This document shows, piece by piece, positions 34,997-44,215 of a DNA stretch of 64,000 bases (positions are counted from its first letter, which is position 1; each line of letters starts with the position of its first letter). Under the pieces are notes generated by a model, which made no database searches, was not told where the DNA came from, and saw only the letters and a program-made list of their open reading frames with translations. The stretch lies in contig JAWODU010000085.1 in NCBI GenBank assembly GCA_046483125.1, positions 1 through 64,000 of the forward strand, given 5' to 3'. This DNA comes from JAWODU01 sp046483125 (GTDB lineage Bacteria; Verrucomicrobiota; Kiritimatiellia; UBA8416; JAWODU01). Made by a program: the position numbers and the translations under genes.

Positions 34997-35554
34997 TTAT
35001 TTCGCGCCTTTCGCAGTTCCTTCGGCTCCCTGCACTTTCTCCGCCATCTTTCTCACTGCGTGATGCAGTATATTCCCCACGTTGCCCTCGCTCCTGCCCG
35101 TCACCTCGCTTATTTCCCTGTACGACATTCCGTGCTCAAGACGCAGAAGCAGAACCTGCTGTTCTCTCGGCAACAGCGCCTTCAGATGTTCCAGCACCAG
35201 CGCCTTCCGCTCGTCTTTGCCGGGACAGTTCCTTCCGTCCGGACAGTCATCCTTTTTTTCCTCGGCGTGCCCTCTGTACAGTTTCTGAAGCCGCGATTCC
35301 CGCCTGATAAAATCCACCGCCTCGTTATGCGTAACCCGGTAAAGCCAGCTTTTCAGCCCGGCCGAAGGCCGAAGACCTGGTTTCCAGGCCCTGAAAAGCT
35401 TGATGAACACGTTCTGAACCACGTCTTCGGCAATGAAAGGGTTGTTGGTGATTCGCGACGCGTAACGAAGAAGCGGCGTTTCGTGCCGGGCCACAATCGC
35501 CTCCATGCGGGCCGCCCTGCCCGCGGCATCTTCACCTCGTTTCGTACCTTGCAT
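34997..35554 (-). CDS. ECF-type RNA polymerase sigma factor
   Basis: The 185-residue product has sigma region 2 (about residues 22-90: AEDVVQNVFIKLFRAW, then LKSWLYRVTHNEAVDFIRR) and region 4 (about 122-172: LPREQQVLLLRLEHGMSYREISEVTGRSEGNVGNILHHA). There is no region 3 or 1.1, so it is of the extracytoplasmic-function type. The gene stands directly upstream of the anti-sigma/vWA gene, the classical sigma/anti-sigma arrangement. An internal ATG at codon 17 is an alternative start. It is likely to direct transcription of its own unit and of envelope genes. Confidence 0.93.
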   Translation of the reverse strand: MQGTKRGEDAAGRAARMEAIVARHETPLLRYASRITNNPFIAEDVVQNVFIKLFRAWKPGLRPSAGLKSWLYRVTHNEAVDFIRRESRLQKLYRGHAEEKKDDCPDGRNCPGKDERKALVLEHLKALLPREQQVLLLRLEHGMSYREISEVTGRSEGNVGNILHHAVRKMAEKVQGAEGTAKGAK

Positions 35555-35874
35555 CAGCGACCCTCGATCATGTCATTCCAACAGTGATAACGTATGTGAC
35601 CCCCCGCTTCCTTCAGGATATTTGCCGATTTTTTCTCCGAAAGCCAGAAAAATGCTGATCCGCCCCCCGCGCCGGCCCCTGAAACAGCCCCGAAACCCTC
35701 ATCCTCCCAACATTAGAATTGCACATCGCCTGTTCCCTATTCTCAAGCGCACCTTCTCAAGCGCAAGCTTACCTCCAAAAGTCTCAATATCGATTACAGC
35801 TTAATATCGATCTCTATTGACCCTGAGGCCTCCTTCTTTTATCCCTTGGTAGTGAAAGGGTCTGAACTCTAATC
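35555..35874. other. Divergent region with short direct repeats
   Basis: The region separates the ECF sigma gene (minus) from the ABC_ATPase gene (plus) and should hold both promoters. Two 12-bp copies of TTCTCAAGCGCA lie at 35740-35751 and 35754-35765. Two copies of AATATCGAT (each with the palindrome ATATCGAT) lie at 35786-35794 and 35803-35811, 17 bp apart. These could be binding sites for a dimeric regulator. No gene is evident. Confidence 0.45.
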
Positions 35875-37596
35875 ATGGATAACCGCAACCACCTGATTCA
35901 AATGCTCCAGCGCATCGACGGCCGCGGATACCCGGCCTACAGGGATATCCGCGGAGCTTACGATTTCGGGAATTTCACCCTGTTCGTAGACCACGTACAG
36001 GGAGATCCTTATGCCGCCCCCAGCAGACTCAGGATCTCCGTGCCGATGGAAATCGCGGCCTTTCCGGAACATTGCCTGAACAGCAGGATACGGCAAATCG
36101 CATTGCGCGATTTTCTCGCGCGCCGCTTCTCGCGGGCCTGCAGGGACGCGTGCTCGCGTCTCGGCTCGGGTAAAAGCGGAATGATCGCAATGGACGCGCC
36201 GGGACAGGAAATCCTGGAACGGTCGGCCGTCATGCTGTCGGATAATTCCGTTGAAGCGCGTTTTACAGTCGGGCTTCCGGCGCGGGGCAGAAGAATACTT
36301 GGGCGCCGCGCGGCCGATCTGCTTTGCGATACTTTGCCGGCCATTGCCGGCTCATCGCTTCGTTTTTCGTCACTTGACCCCGATGAAGTTCGCGTCCATC
36401 TGGATACGGCGGAAGACGCGGAAAAACTGCGTCTTGCTCTCAAAGACCACGGCCTGGCCGCCTTTATCGCCGAGGGCAGTATACTGCCCAGACGCTCCGG
36501 CGTGGACGAGCGCCCCCTCAAGGGAAAGACTGTAGTGCCCTTTGAAAGCCCCGAAAGCCTGGCGGTAACCATCGATATCCCGCACGCCGGACGGGTAACC
36601 GGGATGGGCATTCCCGAGGGCGTGACTCTGATCGCAGGGGGCGGTTATCACGGGAAAAGCACCCTGCTGTCCGCTGTCGAGGCCGGAGTCTATAATCACT
36701 TACCCGGAGACGGGCGCGAAAAAGCGGTGACCGATCCCTCGGCCGTAAAGATCAGGGCTGAAGACGGCCGTAGTGTGGCAGGCGTCAACATACATCCCTT
36801 CGTAAGCAATCTTCCCGACGGAGGCAATACGGAATGCTTCAGCACCGAAAACGCCAGCGGCAGTACCAGCCAGGCGGCCAATATAATGGAGGCTATGGAA
36901 ACGGGTTGCCGCCTTCTCCTGCTCGACGAGGATACCTGCGCTACGAATCTGCTGATCAGGGACGCGCGCATGCAGAAACTTGTGGAAAAAGCGGGCGAAC
37001 CGATTACACCCTTCGTGGACCGCGTAGGCCCACTGTTCAGGGAGAATAATGTAAGCAGTATTCTGGTTCTCGGCGGCAGTGGCGACTATTTTGACAGGGC
37101 CGATACGGTTATCCGCATGGAAGCATATCGTCCCCGAAACGTCACCGAAGACGCCAGGAAGATCGCCGCTCAACAGCCCACGGGCAGGGCCGCCGAATCC
37201 GTCGGGGAGTGGCCCGGATCATTACGCGGCAGGATTCCCGATCCGCGCAGTCTCAGCCCTCGCAAAGGAAAACGAGAGGTCAGCATCAAGACACGCGGCG
37301 TGAGATACCTTCTGTACGGCACGGAGGAAATAGATCTGAGTTTCGTTTCGCAGTTAGCGGACCCCGGTCAGGTACGGGCCATAGGCCGGGCGATTTATGC
37401 GGCCGGGAAACGACTGGAGGCGCAGGGCCGGAAGGAAAGCGTTGCCGAGCTGGCCCATGCGCTGGCCGCCGAAATCGCGCAAAAAGGTCTCGACACACTG
37501 GATGACCGTCAGTTCGGCGATTATGCCGCATTCCGTCCCTGCGAATTTGCCGCGGCCATGAACAGGCTGAGGACATTGCGAATGGCCGCGCCTTGA
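35875..37596 (+). CDS. ABC_ATPase family protein (predicted ABC-class P-loop ATPase)
   Basis: The 573-residue product matches the soluble ABC_ATPase family (Pfam PF09818, COG3044). The N-terminal region shows the family's GYPAYRDIRGAYDFGNFTLFVDHVQGDPYA and the ATPase core has the Walker A GGGYHGKSTLL (near residue 255), the signature-like SGSTSQAANIMEAME and the Walker B LLLLDEDTCATNLLIRD. The C-terminal KTRGVRYLLYG... segment is also conserved. The function is not established; a role with RNA or DNA has been proposed from eukaryotic relatives. It is a single gene, with a divergent promoter region shared with the sigma factor. Confidence 0.9.
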   Translation: MDNRNHLIQMLQRIDGRGYPAYRDIRGAYDFGNFTLFVDHVQGDPYAAPSRLRISVPMEIAAFPEHCLNSRIRQIALRDFLARRFSRACRDACSRLGSGKSGMIAMDAPGQEILERSAVMLSDNSVEARFTVGLPARGRRILGRRAADLLCDTLPAIAGSSLRFSSLDPDEVRVHLDTAEDAEKLRLALKDHGLAAFIAEGSILPRRSGVDERPLKGKTVVPFESPESLAVTIDIPHAGRVTGMGIPEGVTLIAGGGYHGKSTLLSAVEAGVYNHLPGDGREKAVTDPSAVKIRAEDGRSVAGVNIHPFVSNLPDGGNTECFSTENASGSTSQAANIMEAMETGCRLLLLDEDTCATNLLIRDARMQKLVEKAGEPITPFVDRVGPLFRENNVSSILVLGGSGDYFDRADTVIRMEAYRPRNVTEDARKIAAQQPTGRAAESVGEWPGSLRGRIPDPRSLSPRKGKREVSIKTRGVRYLLYGTEEIDLSFVSQLADPGQVRAIGRAIYAAGKRLEAQGRKESVAELAHALAAEIAQKGLDTLDDRQFGDYAAFRPCEFAAAMNRLRTLRMAAP

Positions 37597-37725
37597 CCGT
37601 CACGCGCCTCGACACCCGAATCTGTGAATTTATTCCTGCGTGAATCCTGAATCATTGGTTGATTTTCAGCGGGAACAGCGCCATGATATATGGCAGTTCG
37701 CAGAACTCCGGATAAGGAAACAGAT

Positions 37726-38871
37726 ATGTCCCCCGATCCGCTTACGCCTTACGGTAACCGTCCCATGGTTACGCCGATCGTTAACGCGGTGAACTACGAG
37801 TACCGTGACTTCGAGGTCCTTCGCCGGATCACAGACGGCGAAATTGACGGATACACCTATCACCGCGATGACAATCCAACGGTGCGCGCCGTGGAAAAGA
37901 AAATCGCGGCCATGGAAAACGCCGAAGACTGCGTCATCTGCACCACCGGCATGGCGGCCTGCACGATGACTTTCTTCACCTATCTCAAGGCCGGCGACAA
38001 CCTGGCTATTTTCCATGACGTTTACGGCGCTCATTACAAAGTTCACCTGATACTGAAGAAATTCGGCGTAGACGTGACATGGATAAAAGCTTCAGAAAGC
38101 GCGAACCTGGGCGAATACATCAAGCCGAACACGACAATGGTATTTCTCGAAACACCCAGCAACCCGCTGTGTAAAGTTATCGATATTGCCGCCGCCCGCA
38201 AAGCGGCTGACAAGGTCGGGGCAATGCTGGTGGTGGACAACACGTTCGCGACGCCTTATCATCAGAAACCTCTTGAACTCGGAGCCGACCTGGTGGTGCA
38301 CAGCGTTACCAAGGGACTCGGTGGTCACAACGACCTTATGGCCGGCGCTATAGCGGGTTCAAAAGAACACTACGAGAACCTGTGGTTTACACGGCAGGCT
38401 ATCGGAACAACGCAGGACGCTTACTCCGCCTCCCTGATCGAAAGGGGACTGAAAACTTTTGATTTGAGGGCCGAAAGAATGGCGTCCAACGCCATGGCCA
38501 TGGCCGAATACCTTGAAGGCCATCCGAAAGTACCGAGAGTGTCCTATCCCGGCCTGAAAGCAGATCCCGGGCATGAAACGGCTTCGATGCAGATGGAAAA
38601 CGGATACGGCGGGGTTCTGGCCTTTGAAGCGGGACAGACCCAGGAAGACGCCAGGAAATTCATAAGCGCTCTGAATGTAATATATCATACGGTTAGTCTT
38701 GGCGCCACTGAATCACTGATATGCATACCGTATCTTACGACTATGCTCTATCTTCCGCCGGAACGCAGAGTCAGTTTCGGTGTCAGGGAAAACACCGTAC
38801 GCCTGTCAGCGGGCATCGAAGAACCCGGCCGGCTTATACGGGACCTTGAACAGGGTCTGCGGGCTGTATGA
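37726..38871 (+). CDS. PLP-dependent Cys/Met metabolism enzyme (cystathionine gamma-synthase / methionine gamma-lyase type)
   Basis: The 381-residue product belongs to the Cys/Met metabolism PLP family (fold type I). The PLP lysine is at about residue 196 in VHSVTKGLGGHNDLM, and the family motifs HDVYGAHYK, ETPSNPLCKVIDI and VVDNTFATPYHQKPLELGAD are intact. The C-terminal GATESLICIPYLTT resembles gamma-synthases and gamma-lyases. Which reaction it performs cannot be decided from sequence alone. I chose ATG 37726 because of the AAGGA site 6-8 bp upstream. The stop overlaps the next gene (ATGA), so translation of the large membrane protein is coupled to it. Confidence 0.9.
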   Translation: MSPDPLTPYGNRPMVTPIVNAVNYEYRDFEVLRRITDGEIDGYTYHRDDNPTVRAVEKKIAAMENAEDCVICTTGMAACTMTFFTYLKAGDNLAIFHDVYGAHYKVHLILKKFGVDVTWIKASESANLGEYIKPNTTMVFLETPSNPLCKVIDIAAARKAADKVGAMLVVDNTFATPYHQKPLELGADLVVHSVTKGLGGHNDLMAGAIAGSKEHYENLWFTRQAIGTTQDAYSASLIERGLKTFDLRAERMASNAMAMAEYLEGHPKVPRVSYPGLKADPGHETASMQMENGYGGVLAFEAGQTQEDARKFISALNVIYHTVSLGATESLICIPYLTTMLYLPPERRVSFGVRENTVRLSAGIEEPGRLIRDLEQGLRAV

Positions 38872-41800
38872 AGAAACGCGCCATCGCGCCTCTTTTAGCA
38901 TTAATCCTCTTTGCCCCATTCTGCTCGCACGCTTCGTCCATATCTCTGAATATTGCGCCGTCAGTAGAAGTCGGAACTCAGCATGCGCGCGTTACCATAA
39001 ATATCAGGAACCGGGGTACCAGTCCCGCGTTCGGAGTTCACGCAAAAGCCGCCCTGCAGGGCTCGGACCTGACCGAATCGGCCTGCGGTACGCTGAAAGC
39101 GGGAGATGAATGGTCAACCTCATCCCGAATAGAGCAACTGCCGTCCCGCGAGGGCACTTATACGATTGTGATAACGGTTCGCTACAGGGATTCTGCGGGG
39201 CGGCCCTTTTCCGCGCTGGCCTGGATTCCGCTGAATATATGGGAACCGTCGATTGAAGACCCCGTCAAGGCATCGCTCACTTCAACCGATATTGCCCGTG
39301 AAGGCAAAATAACGCTTGCTTTGGAACATACGGGCAGAAAATCGTCCTTGCCCGCGGCACCGCTGAAGGCCGCGGTAAAGCTTGTGCTTCCCGATGAACT
39401 CGAATGTGCCGACGCGGCCCGAAGCGCGTCCGTACTCCCCGGCAGCAAGACCGAACTGAAGTTCCACGTCCGTAATGCCTCGGCGCTTGAGGGAAGCGCG
39501 TACCGCGTGTTCGCCGTCGTGGACAGTGAGACCGGAGAACGCCATGAAAGCGTGGTAACTGCGGCCGTACTGAAAATACCGGAAAGACAGTTGCCCTTTT
39601 TTCTCCGCAAGCCCTTCTGCCTGACGCTTTTCCTGCTGTTTGTCCTTTCGTCCGCCCTAATGCAGGTCCCCTCCCTGAGACGCAAGTCACTGCGCGTACT
39701 GCCGGAAAGAGCTCCCCGAATCCTGAAGACAGCTTTTCCCTTCCTGGTTTTTTCGGTACTGTTCGCAACTCTTTTTTTCTTTATCCCCCCGTCATATCTC
39801 CTGCTCGACACCATGACCACCGGCGGGGATACGCCTGCGCACAACTACATTGCCGGACACCTGAAAACGCAATTGTTCCAGCACGGCAGAATCCTGTCCT
39901 GGGCGAACGGATGGTGGTGCGGTTTTCCCGCGTTTCAATATTATTTCCCCCTGCCCTATCTTCTGATTGCACTGCTGAGCCTTATTGTTCCTTTCAACAT
40001 AGCCTTTAAACTGGTGAGTGTTTCGGGAATATTCCTCCTGCCCGCCGCCGCGTACTTCTCGGGCAGAATCATGCGCATGCCCAGGCCTGTGCCAACGGTT
40101 CTTGCCGCATTCACACTGCCTTTCCTGTTTGATTCCTCACATGTAATGTGGGGCGGCAACATCCACAGCACTCTGGCGGGTATGATTGCCAACAGTGTCG
40201 GTTTCCCCCTTATGCTGGTTTTCATGGCCCGGATATGCCGCGACTCCGAGGACGGCGTGTTCAGGTTAAGGACGGCTCTTCTTCTGGCCGCGCTTATTGC
40301 ATCCCATTTCTTCACTTCACTGCTGGCCGTAATCTGCGCGGCTTTCCTTCCCTTTGCGTACTTGCGGAGGCGCTTTGTCAGGACCGCCGTTATAGTCGCT
40401 TCCGAATGCCTTCTGGGCGCTCTCGTGATGTCATGGTGGCTTATACCCCTGATAGCAAAGAGAGGACTCGCCGTGGACTTCGGATACAACTGGGATGTTT
40501 CTCTTGTTCAACATACTTTCGCGAGTTTTCCCGGCTGGATGGTTATCACGGTGTTTGCGCTCGCGCTGATTCCGCCGGCCGTTCTGTTTTTCCGCCGGCA
40601 TTTCTTCCCGTACACGGTTCTCCTGCTGTGTATGATAATTGTATCCGCTTTTCTGTTTACCGCCGGTTACAGTCTCAGCCGCGTTTTTGTAAACGTCCGA
40701 TTCTGGCCCTTTATCATGTATTCCGTGCTGTGTCTGGCGGCAATCGGAACCGGCATCCTGCTGAAGCGGCTTAAAGCGCCTCGCCTCGCGGCGGGCGCGG
40801 TACTCATGGTAATTATCATGTTATGCTCGGCGGATTCCCTGAACCTTCGCCGCTTCGCGGAATGGAATTACGAAGGCCTGGAAAGCAAGCATGGTTATCC
40901 GGTATTCCGGGAACTTGTTTTTCCGCTCGACGGTTCCCCCGGAAGGCTGGCAAACGACCTCCACCCGGCCAATGAATCCATGGGGTCATCGCGGGCGTTC
41001 GAGTGCGTTCCCCACCTGATAGACAAACCGATACTCGAAGGCGGCATAGTTAACTCGGCTTTCGGGTCGATGTTTTCATATTACATTCAGGGGTTGACCT
41101 CGGAGAACACGGCCGGGTTTCCCAATGTGGTGATTCCCGCCACATTTGACTTTGCCAACGCCGCAAAGTACCTTGAGCTTTTCAACGTCAAGCACTTTAT
41201 AGCGCGCGGCGCCGCTCCCCGCGCGTATCTCGCCCGTTCCAACGCATGGCGCCCGCTTCGCCGGTTCCGGGAATGGGAGCTTTACGAACTTACCACTCAC
41301 GACGGCGGTTACGTGTTTGTGCCTAATAAAACCCCCGTTGCCGTTTTGTCCGACTTCGGTACGCGGCAATGGAAAGAGAACGCGCTCGCCTGGATGTATG
41401 TTCCCGCCGCCCTTGACTATCCCTTTGTATTCATCGGCCGTTCCCGGAGTAATCAATTACCGTCATCCATTCCCGTTCTCACCGAAGCGGAATACCGGTA
41501 TTTTCTTACAACTCTCATGGACAACGACGGCAGTATCCGCACGTGGCTCCTTCTGGGCCCTTTTGACCTGGTTTCAGAAACACATGACGAGGAACCGCCA
41601 GGCCGTTTACATCTTGACCCTGGTACGGTCGATCCCGTGTGCGGCAAGATAACTTCCGGGCGCCAATGGCGGCGGGCCCCCCTGCGCCTCCCTGTAAGAC
41701 CGGACAGGTTCTACCGCCGCAATAACGGCCTGATTTACTTCACCAACAGAACAACGTACGCATTTGCGAACATCTTTTCGCGCGAGCATCGTGACGGAAT

Positions 41801-42398
41801 ACTGCACTACTCCGGAGACGATTCTCTTACGATCTGGCTCAACGGCAAACAGATCACGGCAAGCCGCATAACCGGGCCGGGTAACTTCAAAAAACAACCC
41901 GTAAGCCTGCGGGAAGGTCGAAACCGCCTCCTGGTGAAAACCGATCAGACCCTCGGGGGTAATTTTTTCCATCTGAAAATTACCGGAAGCAACGATGTCC
42001 CTCTCCCCGGAATTTCCTTTTCGACGGCCCGCGCCAAACCCCATTCACCCCGGGATCTCAGGCAGAAGACGCACCGTGCAGTTATCACAGAAGAAAACGT
42101 TACCGATAACGTGATAGAATTCACGACTGATTCACCCGGCTCTCCGCATATAATAAAATGCACGTGGTACCCGAACTGGAAACTCCGGGGAGGAGGAGAG
42201 GTTTACATGGTAACACCGGATTTCATGCTGGTTTATCCCCGCACAAAGCATGTAAAACTCTACTTTGGACGCACGGCATCAAATGCCTTCGGTGGGGCGC
42301 TTTCGATCCTGGCTTTGGGCGCGGCAGTAACCGGTGCCGTATTACGGAAAAGGAGAAAGACGTTAAGCAATGGGCCTGAGACTGCTGAAGTTTGTTGA
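38868..42398 (+). CDS. Large membrane protein: CARDB-like N-domain, PTPS-related/GT-C-like membrane core and C-terminal beta domain
   Basis: The 1176-residue product has a signal peptide, two beta-sandwich regions with CARDB-like pattern (about 25-220: VEVGTQHARVTINIRNRGTS), a membrane helix at about 240, and then a polytopic core (about 285-680) with the acidic motif DTMTTGGDTPAHNYI and GWWCGFPAFQYYFPLPY. That core resembles the 6-pyruvoyl-tetrahydropterin-synthase-related membrane family and GT-C glycosyltransferases. After it come extracytoplasmic domains (SLTIWLNGKQI, GRNRLLVKTDQT) that look like carbohydrate-binding beta-sandwiches, and one more helix near the C-terminus. It overlaps the PLP enzyme by 4 bp and the family 9 glycosyltransferase by 29 bp. 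A role in adding sugars or lipids outside the membrane is inferred. Confidence 0.75.
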   Translation: MKKRAIAPLLALILFAPFCSHASSISLNIAPSVEVGTQHARVTINIRNRGTSPAFGVHAKAALQGSDLTESACGTLKAGDEWSTSSRIEQLPSREGTYTIVITVRYRDSAGRPFSALAWIPLNIWEPSIEDPVKASLTSTDIAREGKITLALEHTGRKSSLPAAPLKAAVKLVLPDELECADAARSASVLPGSKTELKFHVRNASALEGSAYRVFAVVDSETGERHESVVTAAVLKIPERQLPFFLRKPFCLTLFLLFVLSSALMQVPSLRRKSLRVLPERAPRILKTAFPFLVFSVLFATLFFFIPPSYLLLDTMTTGGDTPAHNYIAGHLKTQLFQHGRILSWANGWWCGFPAFQYYFPLPYLLIALLSLIVPFNIAFKLVSVSGIFLLPAAAYFSGRIMRMPRPVPTVLAAFTLPFLFDSSHVMWGGNIHSTLAGMIANSVGFPLMLVFMARICRDSEDGVFRLRTALLLAALIASHFFTSLLAVICAAFLPFAYLRRRFVRTAVIVASECLLGALVMSWWLIPLIAKRGLAVDFGYNWDVSLVQHTFASFPGWMVITVFALALIPPAVLFFRRHFFPYTVLLLCMIIVSAFLFTAGYSLSRVFVNVRFWPFIMYSVLCLAAIGTGILLKRLKAPRLAAGAVLMVIIMLCSADSLNLRRFAEWNYEGLESKHGYPVFRELVFPLDGSPGRLANDLHPANESMGSSRAFECVPHLIDKPILEGGIVNSAFGSMFSYYIQGLTSENTAGFPNVVIPATFDFANAAKYLELFNVKHFIARGAAPRAYLARSNAWRPLRRFREWELYELTTHDGGYVFVPNKTPVAVLSDFGTRQWKENALAWMYVPAALDYPFVFIGRSRSNQLPSSIPVLTEAEYRYFLTTLMDNDGSIRTWLLLGPFDLVSETHDEEPPGRLHLDPGTVDPVCGKITSGRQWRRAPLRLPVRPDRFYRRNNGLIYFTNRTTYAFANIFSREHRDGILHYSGDDSLTIWLNGKQITASRITGPGNFKKQPVSLREGRNRLLVKTDQTLGGNFFHLKITGSNDVPLPGISFSTARAKPHSPRDLRQKTHRAVITEENVTDNVIEFTTDSPGSPHIIKCTWYPNWKLRGGGEVYMVTPDFMLVYPRTKHVKLYFGRTASNAFGGALSILALGAAVTGAVLRKRRKTLSNGPETAEVC

Positions 42399-43527
42399 CG
42401 CCACCCTGGGTGCCTTTTCGTGCCGGATACTGTCCTTTTTCGGCTACCGGCTCGGGCGAGGTAATGACCCGTTTTCCCCGCCCCCTTCAGATCCCCGTCG
42501 AATACTGGTTATAAGGCCGGGCGGAATGGGCGATATGATTCTGTTCCTGCCGGTTCTGAAGGAACTCGCCGCCGCGTACCCGAAAGCCGCTATCGACGTG
42601 GTATGCGAGAAACGAAACGTAAATGTCCTGCGGCTCTCGGGCTTAAACTGCAGTGCCCTCACCTACGATGCCGATCCCGTTTCCTTCTTCGCCGCACTGC
42701 TGTCCCGACACTACGATTTCGCCATTGACACAGAACAGTTTCACAACATCTCCGCCGTCTTCGCATTCCTCAGCGGAGCGGCAGTGCGCATCGGCTTCAA
42801 TATAAATCCGCGGAGAAACTCTCTTTACACCCATCTGGTACCCTATGCTCCGGACGGGCCGGAAATTCTGCAATTCATGAAACTTACGCATCCGCTGGGG
42901 CTTTCCCCGCCGGAACCCGATATCGACGGCCTGCTCGCGGACGCTCCCATCGAGCCGTCCCCTCCGATCAGCGTACAAATTCAGTCTCTCGGAAGTTCCG
43001 GAGGTTACGCGACTATTCACACCGGCGCCAGTACTCGCTACAAGCGGTGGGGAACGGATAATTTTCTGGCCTTGATCGGCGCTCTACGCAAAGAACACGG
43101 ATTTGACGTTGCCCTGGCTGGCGGCCGTCCGGACATGCGTCTGGACAAATCCATTGTCCGGACCCTTAAGGAGCGGGGAGAACGAGTTGTTTCGTTTTCC
43201 GGAGAGTGCGATTTGAAGGATACGGCCGCGATAATCAGGAACTCCAGGATTTTTATCAGCGGAGATTCCGGTCTCGCTCATCTGGCCGCGGCTCTCGGAA
43301 CGCCTGCGGTCGCCGTATTCGGTCCGACCGATCATCGTAAATGGGGTATAGAAACAAAACAACACGCTGTTGTCAGAAAAAGCCTCCCCTGTTCTCCGTG
43401 TTTTATTTTCGGCTACCACAAGCCATGCCGTACCATAACCTGCATGAAGCAGATTTCCGTTGAACAGGTGCTTGAGGCGTGCAGGCGGGTTATACGGGAA
43501 ACACACTCTGCTTACTCGGAAACCTGA
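42370..43527 (+). CDS. Family 9 glycosyltransferase (heptosyltransferase-like)
   Basis: The 385-residue product is a GT9 enzyme of the ADP-heptose:LPS heptosyltransferase type, which transfers heptose to lipopolysaccharide core or to other glycans. The GT9 landmarks are ILVIRPGGMGDMIL near residue 45, HTGASTRYKRW near 216 (sugar-nucleotide region) and FISGDSGLAHLAAALGTPAVAVFGPTD near 297. The gene overlaps the preceding large membrane protein gene by 29 bp, so the two are coupled and probably act on the same glycan. Its 3' end overlaps the converging gene by 16 bp. Acceptor and donor are not determined by the sequence. Confidence 0.9.
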   Translation: MGLRLLKFVDATLGAFSCRILSFFGYRLGRGNDPFSPPPSDPRRILVIRPGGMGDMILFLPVLKELAAAYPKAAIDVVCEKRNVNVLRLSGLNCSALTYDADPVSFFAALLSRHYDFAIDTEQFHNISAVFAFLSGAAVRIGFNINPRRNSLYTHLVPYAPDGPEILQFMKLTHPLGLSPPEPDIDGLLADAPIEPSPPISVQIQSLGSSGGYATIHTGASTRYKRWGTDNFLALIGALRKEHGFDVALAGGRPDMRLDKSIVRTLKERGERVVSFSGECDLKDTAAIIRNSRIFISGDSGLAHLAAALGTPAVAVFGPTDHRKWGIETKQHAVVRKSLPCSPCFIFGYHKPCRTITCMKQISVEQVLEACRRVIRETHSAYSET

Positions 43528-44147
43528 AATGGAAGCGTTCTCTCTTTCTCCCACGCAGAATCAATCTGTTCCGCCGCGGGATCATGATACTTCGTTCCTT
43601 CCAGCCATTTGAGGGACCTTGCCGCTTCAGCCAGTTTGCCGGCCTGCACGTAGAGGTCAACGAGTATAGCGTGATTTGAAGGCCGCCAGAAATCCCACTG
43701 GACAAACTCGTCCCAGTAACGCGCGGCACGCTCAGGAGACTCGATTGCAAGGAGCCGCGCCTTCAGACTTCTCAGCTTTCTCTTATATGGATTGAGGTCC
43801 AGGCCCTCTTCGCACCAGAAACGGGCAAGCTCTATTCTATCCGCCAGCACGCTGCCGTCTGCTCCAGACCTCTCACGGTAAAGACGTTCAGCCGTGAAAG
43901 CGCAGAAATAGTAATTGTACGGATACAGCCGGTGCGCCGATCTGCACCTTCTGACAATACCCCGGACGTCCCTGACCCGTGTGCCGTACTTGGCGTTCAG
44001 GTACATGAACTGGGCGAGCGAAGACCTGCACGCATGCGCGGCACCGGCCAGGCCGATAACCGAGAGCAGAACCCCCGCTGTCCATAAGTTGAATTTGTTT
44101 CTGCGATATAAAGGCTTCACGCGAAAATACCTGGTACCGTTAGACAC
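43512..44147 (-). CDS. Hypothetical membrane-anchored helical-repeat protein
   Basis: The 211-residue product has one N-terminal membrane helix (about residues 22-40) and then paired helices with a TPR-like spacing (ARFWCEEGLDLNPYKRKLRSL, RYWDEFVQWDFWRPSNHAILVDLYVQAGKLAEAARSL). It starts with GTG at 44147, with no evident ribosome-binding site. It is 69 bp downstream of the Wza-like gene and on the same strand, so it belongs to the polysaccharide export unit. TPR-type helpers commonly occur in exopolysaccharide loci and might assist assembly. Confidence 0.65.
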   Translation of the reverse strand: MSNGTRYFRVKPLYRRNKFNLWTAGVLLSVIGLAGAAHACRSSLAQFMYLNAKYGTRVRDVRGIVRRCRSAHRLYPYNYYFCAFTAERLYRERSGADGSVLADRIELARFWCEEGLDLNPYKRKLRSLKARLLAIESPERAARYWDEFVQWDFWRPSNHAILVDLYVQAGKLAEAARSLKWLEGTKYHDPAAEQIDSAWEKERTLPFQVSE

Positions 44148-44215
44148 GGATTACGAGTAAGACCGGCGCAATCAGTGTAATCTGCGGTTTCACCATACTG
44201 TATCAACAGGTCGGG

